Below, in pieces: positions 20,467 to 27,989 of a DNA stretch of 64,000 nucleotides. This DNA is from DATMER01 sp035556715 (GTDB taxonomy: Bacteria; Acidobacteriota; Thermoanaerobaculia; Multivoradales; UBA5704). The notes under the pieces were generated by a model. It had not been told where the DNA came from. It worked only from the letters and a program-made list of their open reading frames with translations, and did no database searches. Position 1 is the first letter of the stretch; the number at the start of each line of letters is the position of its first letter. The translations under genes and the position numbers were made by a program. The DNA is taken from contig DATMER010000032.1 in assembly GCA_035556715.1 (NCBI GenBank), forward strand, positions 1 through 64,000. Direction: 5' to 3'.

Positions 20467-22182
20467 TCAGAACTGAAGCCAGCGGGAGCAGGACACCTCG
20501 TCGCCGAAGCCGATGTCGTCGAAGTTGTCTTCCTCGCCGGCGCCGGTCAGGTCCCGGAAGGAGCCGCCGCAAGGGTTCTTGTGCTGGTACAGACGATAGC
20601 GCCAGCCGGGCGGCACGCACCACTTGGCAGCGGAGGTCTTGTCCTCGAATCCTTCCGTCTGATCGTAGTTGTCATAGTTCTCGAGCAGCCGGTCCACGTA
20701 GTCGATCATCAGGCCGCGGTCCTTGAAGCCCGAATCGTCATACAGCTCCACCCAGGCATCCTGGATCGTGGGGCAGCTCGACGGCCGGCTGGCCCGGAAC
20801 TCCTCGAGCTTGACGCTGCCGGAAGGGCCGTCGTTGTCGTGCTCCACGCCGTAGAGCACAAGGTTTTTCGCGGAGTCGATGTAGATGCCCCCCGAGGCGT
20901 CGAGGTTGCAATGACGGACGGAGCCGACCGATCCGGTGGGGTAGCCGCAGTACAGATGCTTGCAGCCCAGCGAGGTGAGGCTGACCGTGTTGCCGGCGCC
21001 GTTGCGGACCTCATGGAGGCAGGCCCAGTCGTTCCCGGCGGACGGAATGTCTGTGTCGTTGTGCGTCCCCACCAAAAAGATCCGCCCATCGCACTGCGTC
21101 ACCAGGTTGACGTTCTGGTAGTCCCCCTGGAAGCCCGAAGCCTGCGTGGAGAAGCGGGTGAACTGGGTAGCCGGATTGAGCAGGCTGGTCGTGGTGGAAA
21201 CGTAGAAGTCCAGCGAAGCGGATTCGTTCCCGGCGATCACCAGCAGATAGCGGCCGTCCGCCAGCCTGGTCACACCCACCGCGCCCGCGTTGCCGGGATT
21301 GGAGGGCTGCGGGACGTTGGAGTGGTCCAGCGTGTAGAGAGGCACGGGCGAAGCCGGGTTGGCCATGTCGAAGAACAGCACGCGGGAGCTGGTCCCGTTC
21401 TCCACCGGCACCGCGAGCACGCGCCCCACGGCCTGCATGCCGCCCCCGTGGTCGAAGCCAGGCGCGTTCGGCTGCTGCCAGACGATGCGGTCGCTGGCCG
21501 GGGGCGCCGTGTTGTGGAAGAAGGCGTTTGGCGAGAGCCGGTTCGAGCGGAATCGCCTGCCCGAGGACGTGCGCGACCCCATTTCGACGACGACGAAGGC
21601 CAAGCCTGCGCCGGCCCGGGACACGGCGAGGTACCGGGCTCCCGCGGTCGGCAGCCGCTGCACGCCTTCCCAGTGATTCCCTCCTATCCAGTCGACGTCG
21701 GCGGCTCCGCTCATGTGGAAGCCCAGGATGTCGCCGTGGTCGCGCAGGCTGGACAGGGCGGACTGGACGCCGTTCACGCAGGCGTTGCAGTCCGGGCTGC
21801 CCCAGGCGCAGGAGGTGTAGCCGGTGAGGGTGGGCGCGCTGGTGGCGCCGCGGTAGACCGTCACGAACTCGCTGAGAGTGTTGCCCGAGGGCCAGGCGTC
21901 ATAGCAGGTGCCGTTGTAGCGGTAGGAGCGATTGGTGACAGTGCGCCGGATCGTGCCGCACTCACCCGCGCCGTCCCACGACCGGCACTGATAGGCATAG
22001 CCGTCATAGGGCAGATAGTAGGATTCGGTGCCCGTGCACCCGGCGCCGGTGAAATGGCTTACGTACGCCCCCTGTGCCGGGACGCAGCTCGCTTCGCCAC
22101 AAGCCGCCTCGGCGCTGGCGGCCGCGCCGTCGGCGAGGATGATTCCGAGTAGAAAGGCCCTGGTTTTCCTGCTGTAGCTCAT
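20467..22182 (-). CDS. Large secreted protein with C-terminal beta/gamma-crystallin-like domain (571 aa)
   Basis: The signal peptide covers residues 1-27 (ending ASAEA). The mature protein is rich in Cys, Gly and aromatic residues. The central region (about 150-460) has repeated strand-rich blocks (RYLAVSRAGAGLAFVVVEMG, RVLAVPVENG, VTRLADGRYLLVIAG), suggestive of a beta-propeller. The C-terminal 100 residues (DAWVELYDDSGFKDRG, then RLYQHKNPCGG...FDDIGFGDEVS) resemble a beta/gamma-crystallin or peptidase-inhibitor I36 fold, which often binds calcium. No catalytic motif recognised. The protein is presumably extracellular or surface-located. Confidence 0.7.
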   Translation of the reverse strand: MSYSRKTRAFLLGIILADGAAASAEAACGEASCVPAQGAYVSHFTGAGCTGTESYYLPYDGYAYQCRSWDGAGECGTIRRTVTNRSYRYNGTCYDAWPSGNTLSEFVTVYRGATSAPTLTGYTSCAWGSPDCNACVNGVQSALSSLRDHGDILGFHMSGAADVDWIGGNHWEGVQRLPTAGARYLAVSRAGAGLAFVVVEMGSRTSSGRRFRSNRLSPNAFFHNTAPPASDRIVWQQPNAPGFDHGGGMQAVGRVLAVPVENGTSSRVLFFDMANPASPVPLYTLDHSNVPQPSNPGNAGAVGVTRLADGRYLLVIAGNESASLDFYVSTTTSLLNPATQFTRFSTQASGFQGDYQNVNLVTQCDGRIFLVGTHNDTDIPSAGNDWACLHEVRNGAGNTVSLTSLGCKHLYCGYPTGSVGSVRHCNLDASGGIYIDSAKNLVLYGVEHDNDGPSGSVKLEEFRASRPSSCPTIQDAWVELYDDSGFKDRGLMIDYVDRLLENYDNYDQTEGFEDKTSAAKWCVPPGWRYRLYQHKNPCGGSFRDLTGAGEEDNFDDIGFGDEVSCSRWLQF

Positions 22183-22335
22183 AGCTGTCCTGCCTTCGGA
22201 TAATGTTTCGTCATCTGCTTACCCATGCAGGATGCGGTGCAACATCGAGACCATCGACAGGGTAGGGCTGGGTAGGACTGGACGGTGCCGGTCCGCGATC
22301 AAGGATAAGATCCCTCCCCGAGAGGAGAGCGTGCC

Positions 22336-23289
22336 TTGAACAGCCAGAACAGCCCTTTACCGTCCCGTTCTCACCGCCCGCTGCGGAACGTGCTGATCGC
22401 CACTTCGTTCGGAGATGAAAGTGATGCGGTCGTGCGCCAGGGGATCGCCTTGGCCCGCGTGGCGGGCGCCCGGGTATTTCTCGTCCATGCCGTCGAGCTC
22501 GACCTCCTGCCCGTCGGTCTCGACGCCGGGCCCGTTTCCGACCCTGGGCGCATCGGCCGGTGCGAAGAGGATCTGCGCCGGCAGGTCGAGAGGCTCGGCG
22601 AAGGTTGGGAGCCGGCCGGCGCCGAGGTTCGGATGGGCACCCCGCACCGAGTCCTCGCCGAGATGGCGGAGCAGACCGCAGCCGACCTGATCGTGGTCGG
22701 GGCCACCAGGTCAGGGTCGTTCACCGCCGAGCTGCTGGGCTCGACCGCCGACAGAGTCCTGAGGAAGGCCTCCTGCCCGGTCCTGGTGGTGCGCAACGGG
22801 TTGCCGATGCCACGCAAGGTGCTCGCTCCCGTAGACCTGTCGCCAGTTTCCGGCGAAGCCTTTCGCCGCGGGCTGCACCTGCTCGCTCAGCTCTCGGACG
22901 GCGGAGAGATCCAGGTGCGGGTGGTCTACGCCCTCGGCCTCCTGGATGCCCTGGCGGTCCGGCAGCGGACCGGAGGGCAGATGCCCCTCGAAGAGGTCGA
23001 GCGTCCCGTTGCCGAGGAGCTGGCGCGGTTCGTTTCCCAGAACCTGGAGAACCTGCCCGGGGAGCGCTTCCAGGTGGAGACCGCGGTGCTCTCTGGCGAG
23101 GCCCGCGTGGAGATCCTCCGCGAGTTGGAAGAGCGCCCGGCCGACCTCGTGATCCTGGGCACCCACGGACGCGGCGGTTGGGACCGGCTGGTGCTGGGAA
23201 GCGTGGCTTCGACGGTCGCCCGCAAAGCTCCCTGCAGTGTGCTCGTGGTCCCGCCTGACGCCGCTCTGGCAGAGCAGGAGGAAAGATGA
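22336..23289 (+). CDS. Tandem universal stress protein (317 aa), TTG start
   Basis: Two UspA domains in one chain, about residues 17-150 and 155-305. Each ends in a nucleotide-binding-type motif: VVGATRSGSFTAELLGS in the first and ILGTHGRGGWDRLVLGS in the second, followed by the terminal strand CPVLVVRN or CSVLVVPP. Both keep the G-x2-G-x9-G(S/T)-like pattern of ATP-binding Usps. TTG 22336 has GAGAGGAG about 9 nt upstream. The stop overlaps the next lipoprotein gene by 4 bp. Cytoplasmic stress or energy-status role presumed from the family. Confidence 0.88.
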   Translation: MNSQNSPLPSRSHRPLRNVLIATSFGDESDAVVRQGIALARVAGARVFLVHAVELDLLPVGLDAGPVSDPGRIGRCEEDLRRQVERLGEGWEPAGAEVRMGTPHRVLAEMAEQTAADLIVVGATRSGSFTAELLGSTADRVLRKASCPVLVVRNGLPMPRKVLAPVDLSPVSGEAFRRGLHLLAQLSDGGEIQVRVVYALGLLDALAVRQRTGGQMPLEEVERPVAEELARFVSQNLENLPGERFQVETAVLSGEARVEILRELEERPADLVILGTHGRGGWDRLVLGSVASTVARKAPCSVLVVPPDAALAEQEER

Positions 23290-23945
23290 AGCGATTTCCC
23301 CGGATGACGCTCGCCGCAGCCTTACCCATCATCCTGCCCGTCGTCCTGCCCATCATCCTGATCGGGTGCGCCTCCGGCGGACCCGCCTCGGGTGTCAAGG
23401 GTCTCGCCCCTGCCCAGGAGACTTGGTGGGAGAATCTCCGCGGCCTCTGTGGCAAGGCCTATGCCGGCACTCTCGCCAGCACCGATCCCGCGGACGCCTC
23501 GTTCGCCGGACAGTCCATGGCAATGCACGTGCGGAAGTGCGAGGACGCGCGGATCGAAATCCCTTTCCACGTGGGCGAGGACCGTTCCCGTACCTGGGTG
23601 CTGTCCCGGACGGAGACCGGCATCGAGCTGAAGCACGACCATCGCCACGAGGACGGCAGCGAGGACGAGATTACTCTCTACGGCGGCCACACCGATTCGC
23701 CCAGTACCGGGCCCAGCACCGGGATTGCCCAGCTCTTCCCCGTGGACGAGTACTCGAAGAAGCTCTTCGTCGAGCACGACCGAACTCCGTCCACGACCAA
23801 CGTCTGGAGCATGGAGATCGTGCCCGGCGAGCGCTTCTCCTACATCCTGCGGCGCCCCGGCCGCCACTTCCAGGTGGACTTCGACCTCACCCGGACGATC
23901 GAGCCGCCACCCGCGCCCTGGGGATACGAGCCGGCGAGCCCATAG
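23286..23945 (+). CDS. Putative lipoprotein of unknown function (219 aa)
   Basis: A hydrophobic N-terminal segment ends in a lipobox (LIGC, about residue 28), so it should be lipid-anchored. The mature part contains a patterned region WENLRGLCGKAYAGTL and RTWVLSRTETGIELKHDHRHEDGS, with paired cysteines and several His/Asp. No domain could be named with confidence. ATG 23286 overlaps the Usp stop (ATGA). It converges with the DinB-like gene 3 nt downstream. Confidence 0.7.
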   Translation: MKRFPRMTLAAALPIILPVVLPIILIGCASGGPASGVKGLAPAQETWWENLRGLCGKAYAGTLASTDPADASFAGQSMAMHVRKCEDARIEIPFHVGEDRSRTWVLSRTETGIELKHDHRHEDGSEDEITLYGGHTDSPSTGPSTGIAQLFPVDEYSKKLFVEHDRTPSTTNVWSMEIVPGERFSYILRRPGRHFQVDFDLTRTIEPPPAPWGYEPASP

Positions 23946-23948
23946 CCT

Positions 23949-24491
23949 TCAGGATCCCAAGGGCAGGGGCGGAACCTCGATTCCATACCTCTCGCGGAGC
24001 ACGCGAAAGTGGTGGTCAAGGTGCCCGGCCAGGATGAAGGCGAGAGCCCGAACCGAGACCGGGTACGAATTGGCCGTGCCGAGACGGGCCAGATCCTCAG
24101 GAGCGAGCGCACGGAAGAGCAGGAGGTTCGCGCTGCGGAGGAGAGTGAGCTCCTCGATAAGAGATGACAGCGTGCGGGAGTCGAAGTTGGATCGAGCGAC
24201 GTAGAAGTTCTCGTCGAAGCCGGGGAGGGGAGTCTCGTCGCCGCGGCTGATGCAAAGAGCGCGATAGCTGAAGACCCGTTCCGCATCGATGAGATGGCCG
24301 GCGATCTCGCGAAGGCTCCACTTGCCGGGAGCGTAACGGAAGGTCTCCTGGTCAGCCGGAACGGTTGCGGCGAGATGACGGAGCTGGTCTTTCTGAAGCT
24401 CGAGAATCTCGAGCACGTCGCCGGGAGGCAGGCCGGCGATGTAACCTGCGTAGAACTCCGCATACTCACCGGGCTCGGGTCGCTCGATCAT
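23949..24491 (-). CDS. DinB-superfamily protein (180 aa)
   Basis: A four-helix bundle of the DinB_2 type. The metal-binding His pattern is visible as WSLREIAGHLIDAERVFSYR (first His) and ILAGHLDHHFRVLRERYG (two further His near the C-terminus). Proteins of this fold include nickel-dependent hydrolases and thiol (bacillithiol/mycothiol) transferases; the specific reaction cannot be assigned. The gene stands alone. Its start lies about 100 nt from the truncated gene on the other strand. Confidence 0.85.
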   Translation of the reverse strand: MIERPEPGEYAEFYAGYIAGLPPGDVLEILELQKDQLRHLAATVPADQETFRYAPGKWSLREIAGHLIDAERVFSYRALCISRGDETPLPGFDENFYVARSNFDSRTLSSLIEELTLLRSANLLLFRALAPEDLARLGTANSYPVSVRALAFILAGHLDHHFRVLRERYGIEVPPLPLGS

Positions 24492-24592
24492 GGATCACCT
24501 CATCCTGTTTGCGGCCTCTATCTTCTCACAGGGGTTAGACAAGAGGCGCGGCCGGAGCGTACAACGAGGAGGGGAGAGAAAGGAGCCTGCCG

Positions 24593-24853
24593 ATGTCTCT
24601 TCTGGGGATGCTGTTCCTGCTACCGACCCTGTCCGGCGCGCCGGCCGCGCCTCCGGTGGCCGTTCCGCTTGAAATCGAGCTGAAGCAGGGGAGTCCGGAC
24701 GAAGCCCGGACGCGGGACCAGCTCCTGCGCCTGCTCCAGGAGCACGACCTCGGGCGCTGGATCTTCACCCGCAAGGTCATGATCGACGGCTCGCCCCGGG
24801 TGATCCCCGCGAAAGCGCAACGAGGGTCAAGGGTCAGGGGCGCCGGTTCCTAG
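24593..24853 (+). pseudogene. Truncated secreted-protein gene (86-aa remnant)
   Basis: ATG 24593 has an excellent ribosome site (AAAGGAG about 8 nt upstream) and starts a signal-peptide-like sequence MSLLGMLFLLPTLSGAPAA. The frame then reads QLLRLLQEHDLGRWIFTRKVMIDG before collapsing into low-complexity residues. The HDLGRWIFTRKVMID stretch resembles the N-terminal part of longer proteins recalled from Proteobacteria and Acidobacteriota, in which it continues for well over 100 residues. About 120 nt downstream (24899-24929) the segment GATCTTCACCGCAAGGTC recurs in slightly altered form, as if part of the gene had been copied and lost. Probably non-functional. Confidence 0.5.
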
Positions 24854-24949
24854 GAGAGCGCCGGGGTGAGACCCGCAGCCGTTCTCTGGAGGTGCCGGAG
24901 ATCTTCACCGCAAGGTCGTGATCGACGTCACACAGGCGCTTCTTGGGGT

Positions 24950-25357
24950 TCAGGCAAATGGGTCGACGATCTCGACTCCGGCCTTCTCGAAATCACGGCG
25001 GTTCCGGGTTACGACCGTAAGCCTGTGAACGAGGGCGGTCGCCGCGATCAGGCTGTCTTTGATCGGCATGGATCGGCCGCTCGCGCGGAGCTCGGCGAGA
25101 AGCTCGGCCCAGCGGACCCCCGTGGCCGCCTCCCAAGCAAGGCAGTGGATGCGCTCGACCCCGTCCTGGAACCAACGATCCAATCGAGCACGGCGTTTCC
25201 CCTTCGGCACCAGAAGGATGCCGAAACGGATCTCACCGAGGATGACAGGATCGACGGCAATTTCCCTTTCATGGCGCGCCAGCCATTCCAAGACCCTGGA
25301 ATTGGGTTCGGACTTGGTCGCCTCGCTCAGAACGTTGGCGTCGACCAGGAACATCAC
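24950..25357 (-). CDS. PIN-domain toxin, VapC family (135 aa)
   Basis: The PIN acidic residues are in place: MMFLVDANVLSEA, VILGEIRFGI, MPIKDSLIAATA and VVTRNRRDFEKAG. Length is standard. Its start overlaps the stop of the AbrB-type antitoxin (ATGA, 25354-25357). The pair is bracketed by two decayed genes, which suggests a mobile or erosion-prone region. Confidence 0.88.
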   Translation of the reverse strand: MMFLVDANVLSEATKSEPNSRVLEWLARHEREIAVDPVILGEIRFGILLVPKGKRRARLDRWFQDGVERIHCLAWEAATGVRWAELLAELRASGRSMPIKDSLIAATALVHRLTVVTRNRRDFEKAGVEIVDPFA

Positions 25358-25584
25358 AATGTGTCGGTGGACTCGGACTCGATGGGAACGAAGAAGTCCT
25401 TCTCGGGGCAGGCGAGGAGCCAGTCCAGAAGACCCTGGTTTCTGGGCTGAGATAGGCGTACGAGCCTGTACTCACCGCGGTCAATGCGCTCGACCTCGAA
25501 CTCCTGTCCAGGCTCGATGCCGTCCTGCCGCCGGATCTCCGCGGGGAGAACAATCTGGCCTTTGGTGGAGACGGCGGTCTTCAT
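25354..25584 (-). CDS. AbrB/MazE-type antitoxin (76 aa)
   Basis: A swapped-hairpin AbrB-like DNA-binding domain: MKTAVSTKGQIVLPAEIRRQ, then DGIEPGQEFEVERIDRGEYRLVRL. The acidic/aromatic tail (LLACPEKDFFVPIESES) would bind the PIN toxin. Antitoxin precedes toxin as usual. A perfect inverted repeat begins 2 nt upstream of its ATG and is the obvious autoregulatory operator (listed separately). Confidence 0.88.
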   Translation of the reverse strand: MKTAVSTKGQIVLPAEIRRQDGIEPGQEFEVERIDRGEYRLVRLSQPRNQGLLDWLLACPEKDFFVPIESESTDTL

Positions 25585-25585
25585 G

Positions 25586-25610
25586 CTTGGTAAGATAGCA
25601 TCTTACCAAG
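25586..25610. promoter_or_regulatory. Palindromic operator of the AbrB/PIN operon
   Basis: Two 11-nt arms, CTTGGTAAGAT and ATCTTACCAAG, form a perfect inverted repeat around the spacer AGC. The site begins 2 nt upstream of the antitoxin ATG, so it must cover the promoter or the ribosome-binding region. AbrB-type antitoxins commonly bind such sites alone or with their toxin. Confidence 0.75.
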
Positions 25611-25679
25611 GCAGCGTCAAAGAACGGGGTCGGCTTGGCTGGCACTCCAATCGCCGGATTCGAAGGGAGCTGTCCTGCA

Positions 25680-26020
25680 TTCTGGTACCTGTTCCTGCAG
25701 CAGGCGGTGAACCGCCGCTCCGTCCTCGGTGACGAATTCCAGGAGGCTTCGGAGAGGCCGCCGCCCGCCATGACCCGATCCTGCATTCCGCGGTGATGCG
25801 AATGGTCGACCGGCAGATCGCCGACAGCGACCCTCCGTAAACTAGGGAGACGGTCGAGAGGCTCCTGACCGAGGGCTCCTCTCCCGAGCAGGTGCGGCGG
25901 ATGATCGGGCTCCTCATCATACGCGAGCTCACTGAGGGTCTTTTCCACCAAGCGCCATTCAACATGGAGCGCTTCATCGAGAACCTGCGCCGCCTGCCGC
26001 AGATCCCGCCGTCCCCCTGA
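25680..26020 (+). pseudogene. Broken gene, C-terminal domain interrupted by stop and frameshift
   Basis: Two frames together resemble one protein. The first reads WYLFLQQAVNRRSVLGDEFQEASE; it shifts frame near 25755, then reads ARHDPILHSAVMRMVDRQIADSDPP, meets TAA at 25838-25840, and continues in the same frame TRETVERLLTEGSSPEQVRRMIG...MERFIENLRRLP to the stop at 26018. The HDPILHSAVMRMVDRQI and EGSSPEQVRRMIG pattern resembles a small helical DUF1841-like domain (from memory). With two lesions it cannot make a full product. The remaining interval to 26271 shows nothing recognisable. Confidence 0.5.
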
Positions 26021-26271
26021 GCGCGTGAGTCACGGACTTTCGGAAGCTGGATGGCCTGCGCCTCGAGACGCGGCCTGCCAGCCCGCCAGAAGGAGAGCCA
26101 GCTTCGTGGCCGTTCTCATGCCTGAATAGAGGCTCCCGGCTGGGAACAGCTCCCTCGAAGGATCAGGCGACATACGCCGCGCAGTCAAGGACTTGAGCCA
26201 TTGACTGTGCTAGATCGACGGCCTGCTGCCGTACGCCTGCCGTACAAAGGATGACTTGGCCGCAGTGGGTG

Positions 26272-27525
26272 TCAGCTACGACCTCGCGCGCTGGGTGGCT
26301 GCCGCGCTACCTCGTGCAGTCTCTCGGTAAGCCAGCGCCGGACCGGCTCAGGACAGACCATCTCCAGAGAGCGGCGGAAGGCTTCCGCTGCCTCATGTCT
26401 ATGGCCGGCCCGGGCATGGAGCTCTCCTTCCGTGGCGGGTAGAAGGTAGTAATCGTCCAGACGGATCGGCGCCAGCGCGGCGAGCCCCGCCTCCGGCCCT
26501 CTGACCATGGCCAGGGCTACGGCTCGGTTGAGCGCTACCACGGGCGAAGGCTTGAGGTCGACCAGCAAGTCGTAGAGCCTCAGGATCTCGGGCCAGTTGG
26601 TCTCCTCGACGCTCGGTGCCGCGGCATGGGCGGCGGCGATCCCGGCTTCCAGGTGGTAGACGGACAGCTCGTCGCCCCTCGCGGAGCGGTCCAGGTGGCG
26701 GAAGCCGGCCGCGATCATCTCCCGGTCCCAGGTGGAGCGGTCCTGCTCGGAGAGGAGCAGGAGGTTTCCTTCCGAATCCACCCGCGAGGCGAGGCGGGCT
26801 CCCTGGAGGTGGAGGAGGGCGGCGAGGGCATGTGTCTTGGGTGTGTCCAGGGCGGGATGACCCGTCACGAGACGGGCCAGGCGGATCGCCTCGTGACAGA
26901 CATCGCGGCGCACCAGCTCTTCGCCACAGTGGGTGGAGTAGCCCTCGTTGAACATGGCGTAGAGAACTTCGAGCACGGAGTCCAGGGCTGCGGGAAGCTC
27001 GCGGGGCGGTGGCACCTCGAAGGGCGGCCTTGCCTGCTGAAGCCGGTGCTTCGCCCGGACCAGCCGTTGGGCCACGGTGGCCTCCTTGGCGAGGAAGGCG
27101 CGGGCGATCTCGGGCACGCCGAAGCCGCCCACCGTCTTCAGGGTGAGGGCCACCCGCGTGTCGGGTGGGACTGCGGACTGGCAGCAGATGAAGATCAGGC
27201 GGAGCTGGTCGTCCATCTCCTGCTCCCCGGGCGAGGAGAGCGCGGCGGCCCAGGTCCGGATGTCCTCTTCCTTGCTGGCCAACGAGGCGTCGCGGCGCAG
27301 AGCATCCAGTGCCCGGTTCTTGGCGACCTGGACCAGCCAGCCGGCCGGGTTGTCGGGCACACCGCGGAAAGGCCAGGTGCGGAGGGCCTGGAGAAGGGCC
27401 TCCTGCACAACGTCCTCGGCAAGGCCGAGGTGGGCGGGGCCGAAGATCCGGGTGAGCCCGGCGACCATCCGCCCCGCCTCACGGCGGAACAGATGGTCGA
27501 CGAGATGATTGACGTCGCGCTCCAT
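26272..27525 (-). CDS. ECF42-type RNA polymerase sigma factor with C-terminal extension (417 aa)
   Basis: Region 2 (about residues 15-80) contains AEDVVQEALLQALRTWPFRG and PAGWLVQVAKNRALDALRR. Region 4 (about 110-170) contains LTLKTVGGFGVPEIARAFL. The remaining 230 residues form the TPR-like extension typical of the ECF42 group, with the conserved FNEGYSTH and LYDLLVDLKPSPVVALNRAVA. This group uses the extension in place of an anti-sigma factor and is genomically linked to DGPF/YCII proteins; here such a gene lies 6 nt upstream in the same operon. The controlled regulon is unknown. Confidence 0.9.
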   Translation of the reverse strand: MERDVNHLVDHLFRREAGRMVAGLTRIFGPAHLGLAEDVVQEALLQALRTWPFRGVPDNPAGWLVQVAKNRALDALRRDASLASKEEDIRTWAAALSSPGEQEMDDQLRLIFICCQSAVPPDTRVALTLKTVGGFGVPEIARAFLAKEATVAQRLVRAKHRLQQARPPFEVPPPRELPAALDSVLEVLYAMFNEGYSTHCGEELVRRDVCHEAIRLARLVTGHPALDTPKTHALAALLHLQGARLASRVDSEGNLLLLSEQDRSTWDREMIAAGFRHLDRSARGDELSVYHLEAGIAAAHAAAPSVEETNWPEILRLYDLLVDLKPSPVVALNRAVALAMVRGPEAGLAALAPIRLDDYYLLPATEGELHARAGHRHEAAEAFRRSLEMVCPEPVRRWLTERLHEVARQPPSARGRS

Positions 27526-27531
27526 GGCTTC

Positions 27532-27882
27532 CTACGAGGTGGGCTCGACCTCGCGCAGCTCGATCCAGCCGTACTCGATGTGCGGGCAGGTCTTCGCGAT
27601 TTCGGCGGCCTCGTCGTAGTCCGCGGCCTCGATCACGAAAAAGCCGGAGAGGACCTCCTTGGTTTCGCTGTAGGGGCCATCGGCCACGCTGACGCCGGAG
27701 CCATTCGGACGAAGGTGGCGTCCGCCCTCGTCGCGCAGCTTCTCGCCCCCGGCCAGCTTGCCCCGTTCGGCGAGCCCGCGGCTCCAGGCGCCATACCGCT
27801 CGATCACGCGCTGCATCTCCTCAGGCGTCCAGTCCTGGGCCACGGCTGGCGATTCGTGCAGGAACATCATGTACTTGGGCAT
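27532..27882 (-). CDS. YCII/DGPF-domain protein (116 aa)
   Basis: A ferredoxin-like alpha/beta fold: MPKYMMFLHESPAVAQDWTPEEM, the family-defining DGPYSETKEVLSGFFVIEAADYDEA and ending CPHIEYGWIELREVEP (short quotes). ATG 27882 is chosen because AGGAGGAG lies just upstream. It precedes the ECF42 sigma gene, its usual partner. Its biochemical role is not settled in the family. Confidence 0.9.
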   Translation of the reverse strand: MPKYMMFLHESPAVAQDWTPEEMQRVIERYGAWSRGLAERGKLAGGEKLRDEGGRHLRPNGSGVSVADGPYSETKEVLSGFFVIEAADYDEAAEIAKTCPHIEYGWIELREVEPTS

Positions 27883-27976
27883 CGTCTCCTCCTTTTCCTG
27901 GACGGCGGCAATGGGCGCCATCCTAATGTGTGTCCATCCCTCAACGAACGGGGAGGCTGGAAATCGACAGGCCCGA

Positions 27977-27982
27977 TACAAT
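27977..27982 (+). promoter_or_regulatory. Likely -10 element giving a leaderless transcript
   Basis: TACAAT lies 7 nt before ATG 27990. A transcription start the usual 6-8 nt downstream would fall at or next to the start codon, and no Shine-Dalgarno sequence precedes the ATG. No good -35 is visible. Confidence 0.4.
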
Positions 27983-27989
27983 CCCGCGG

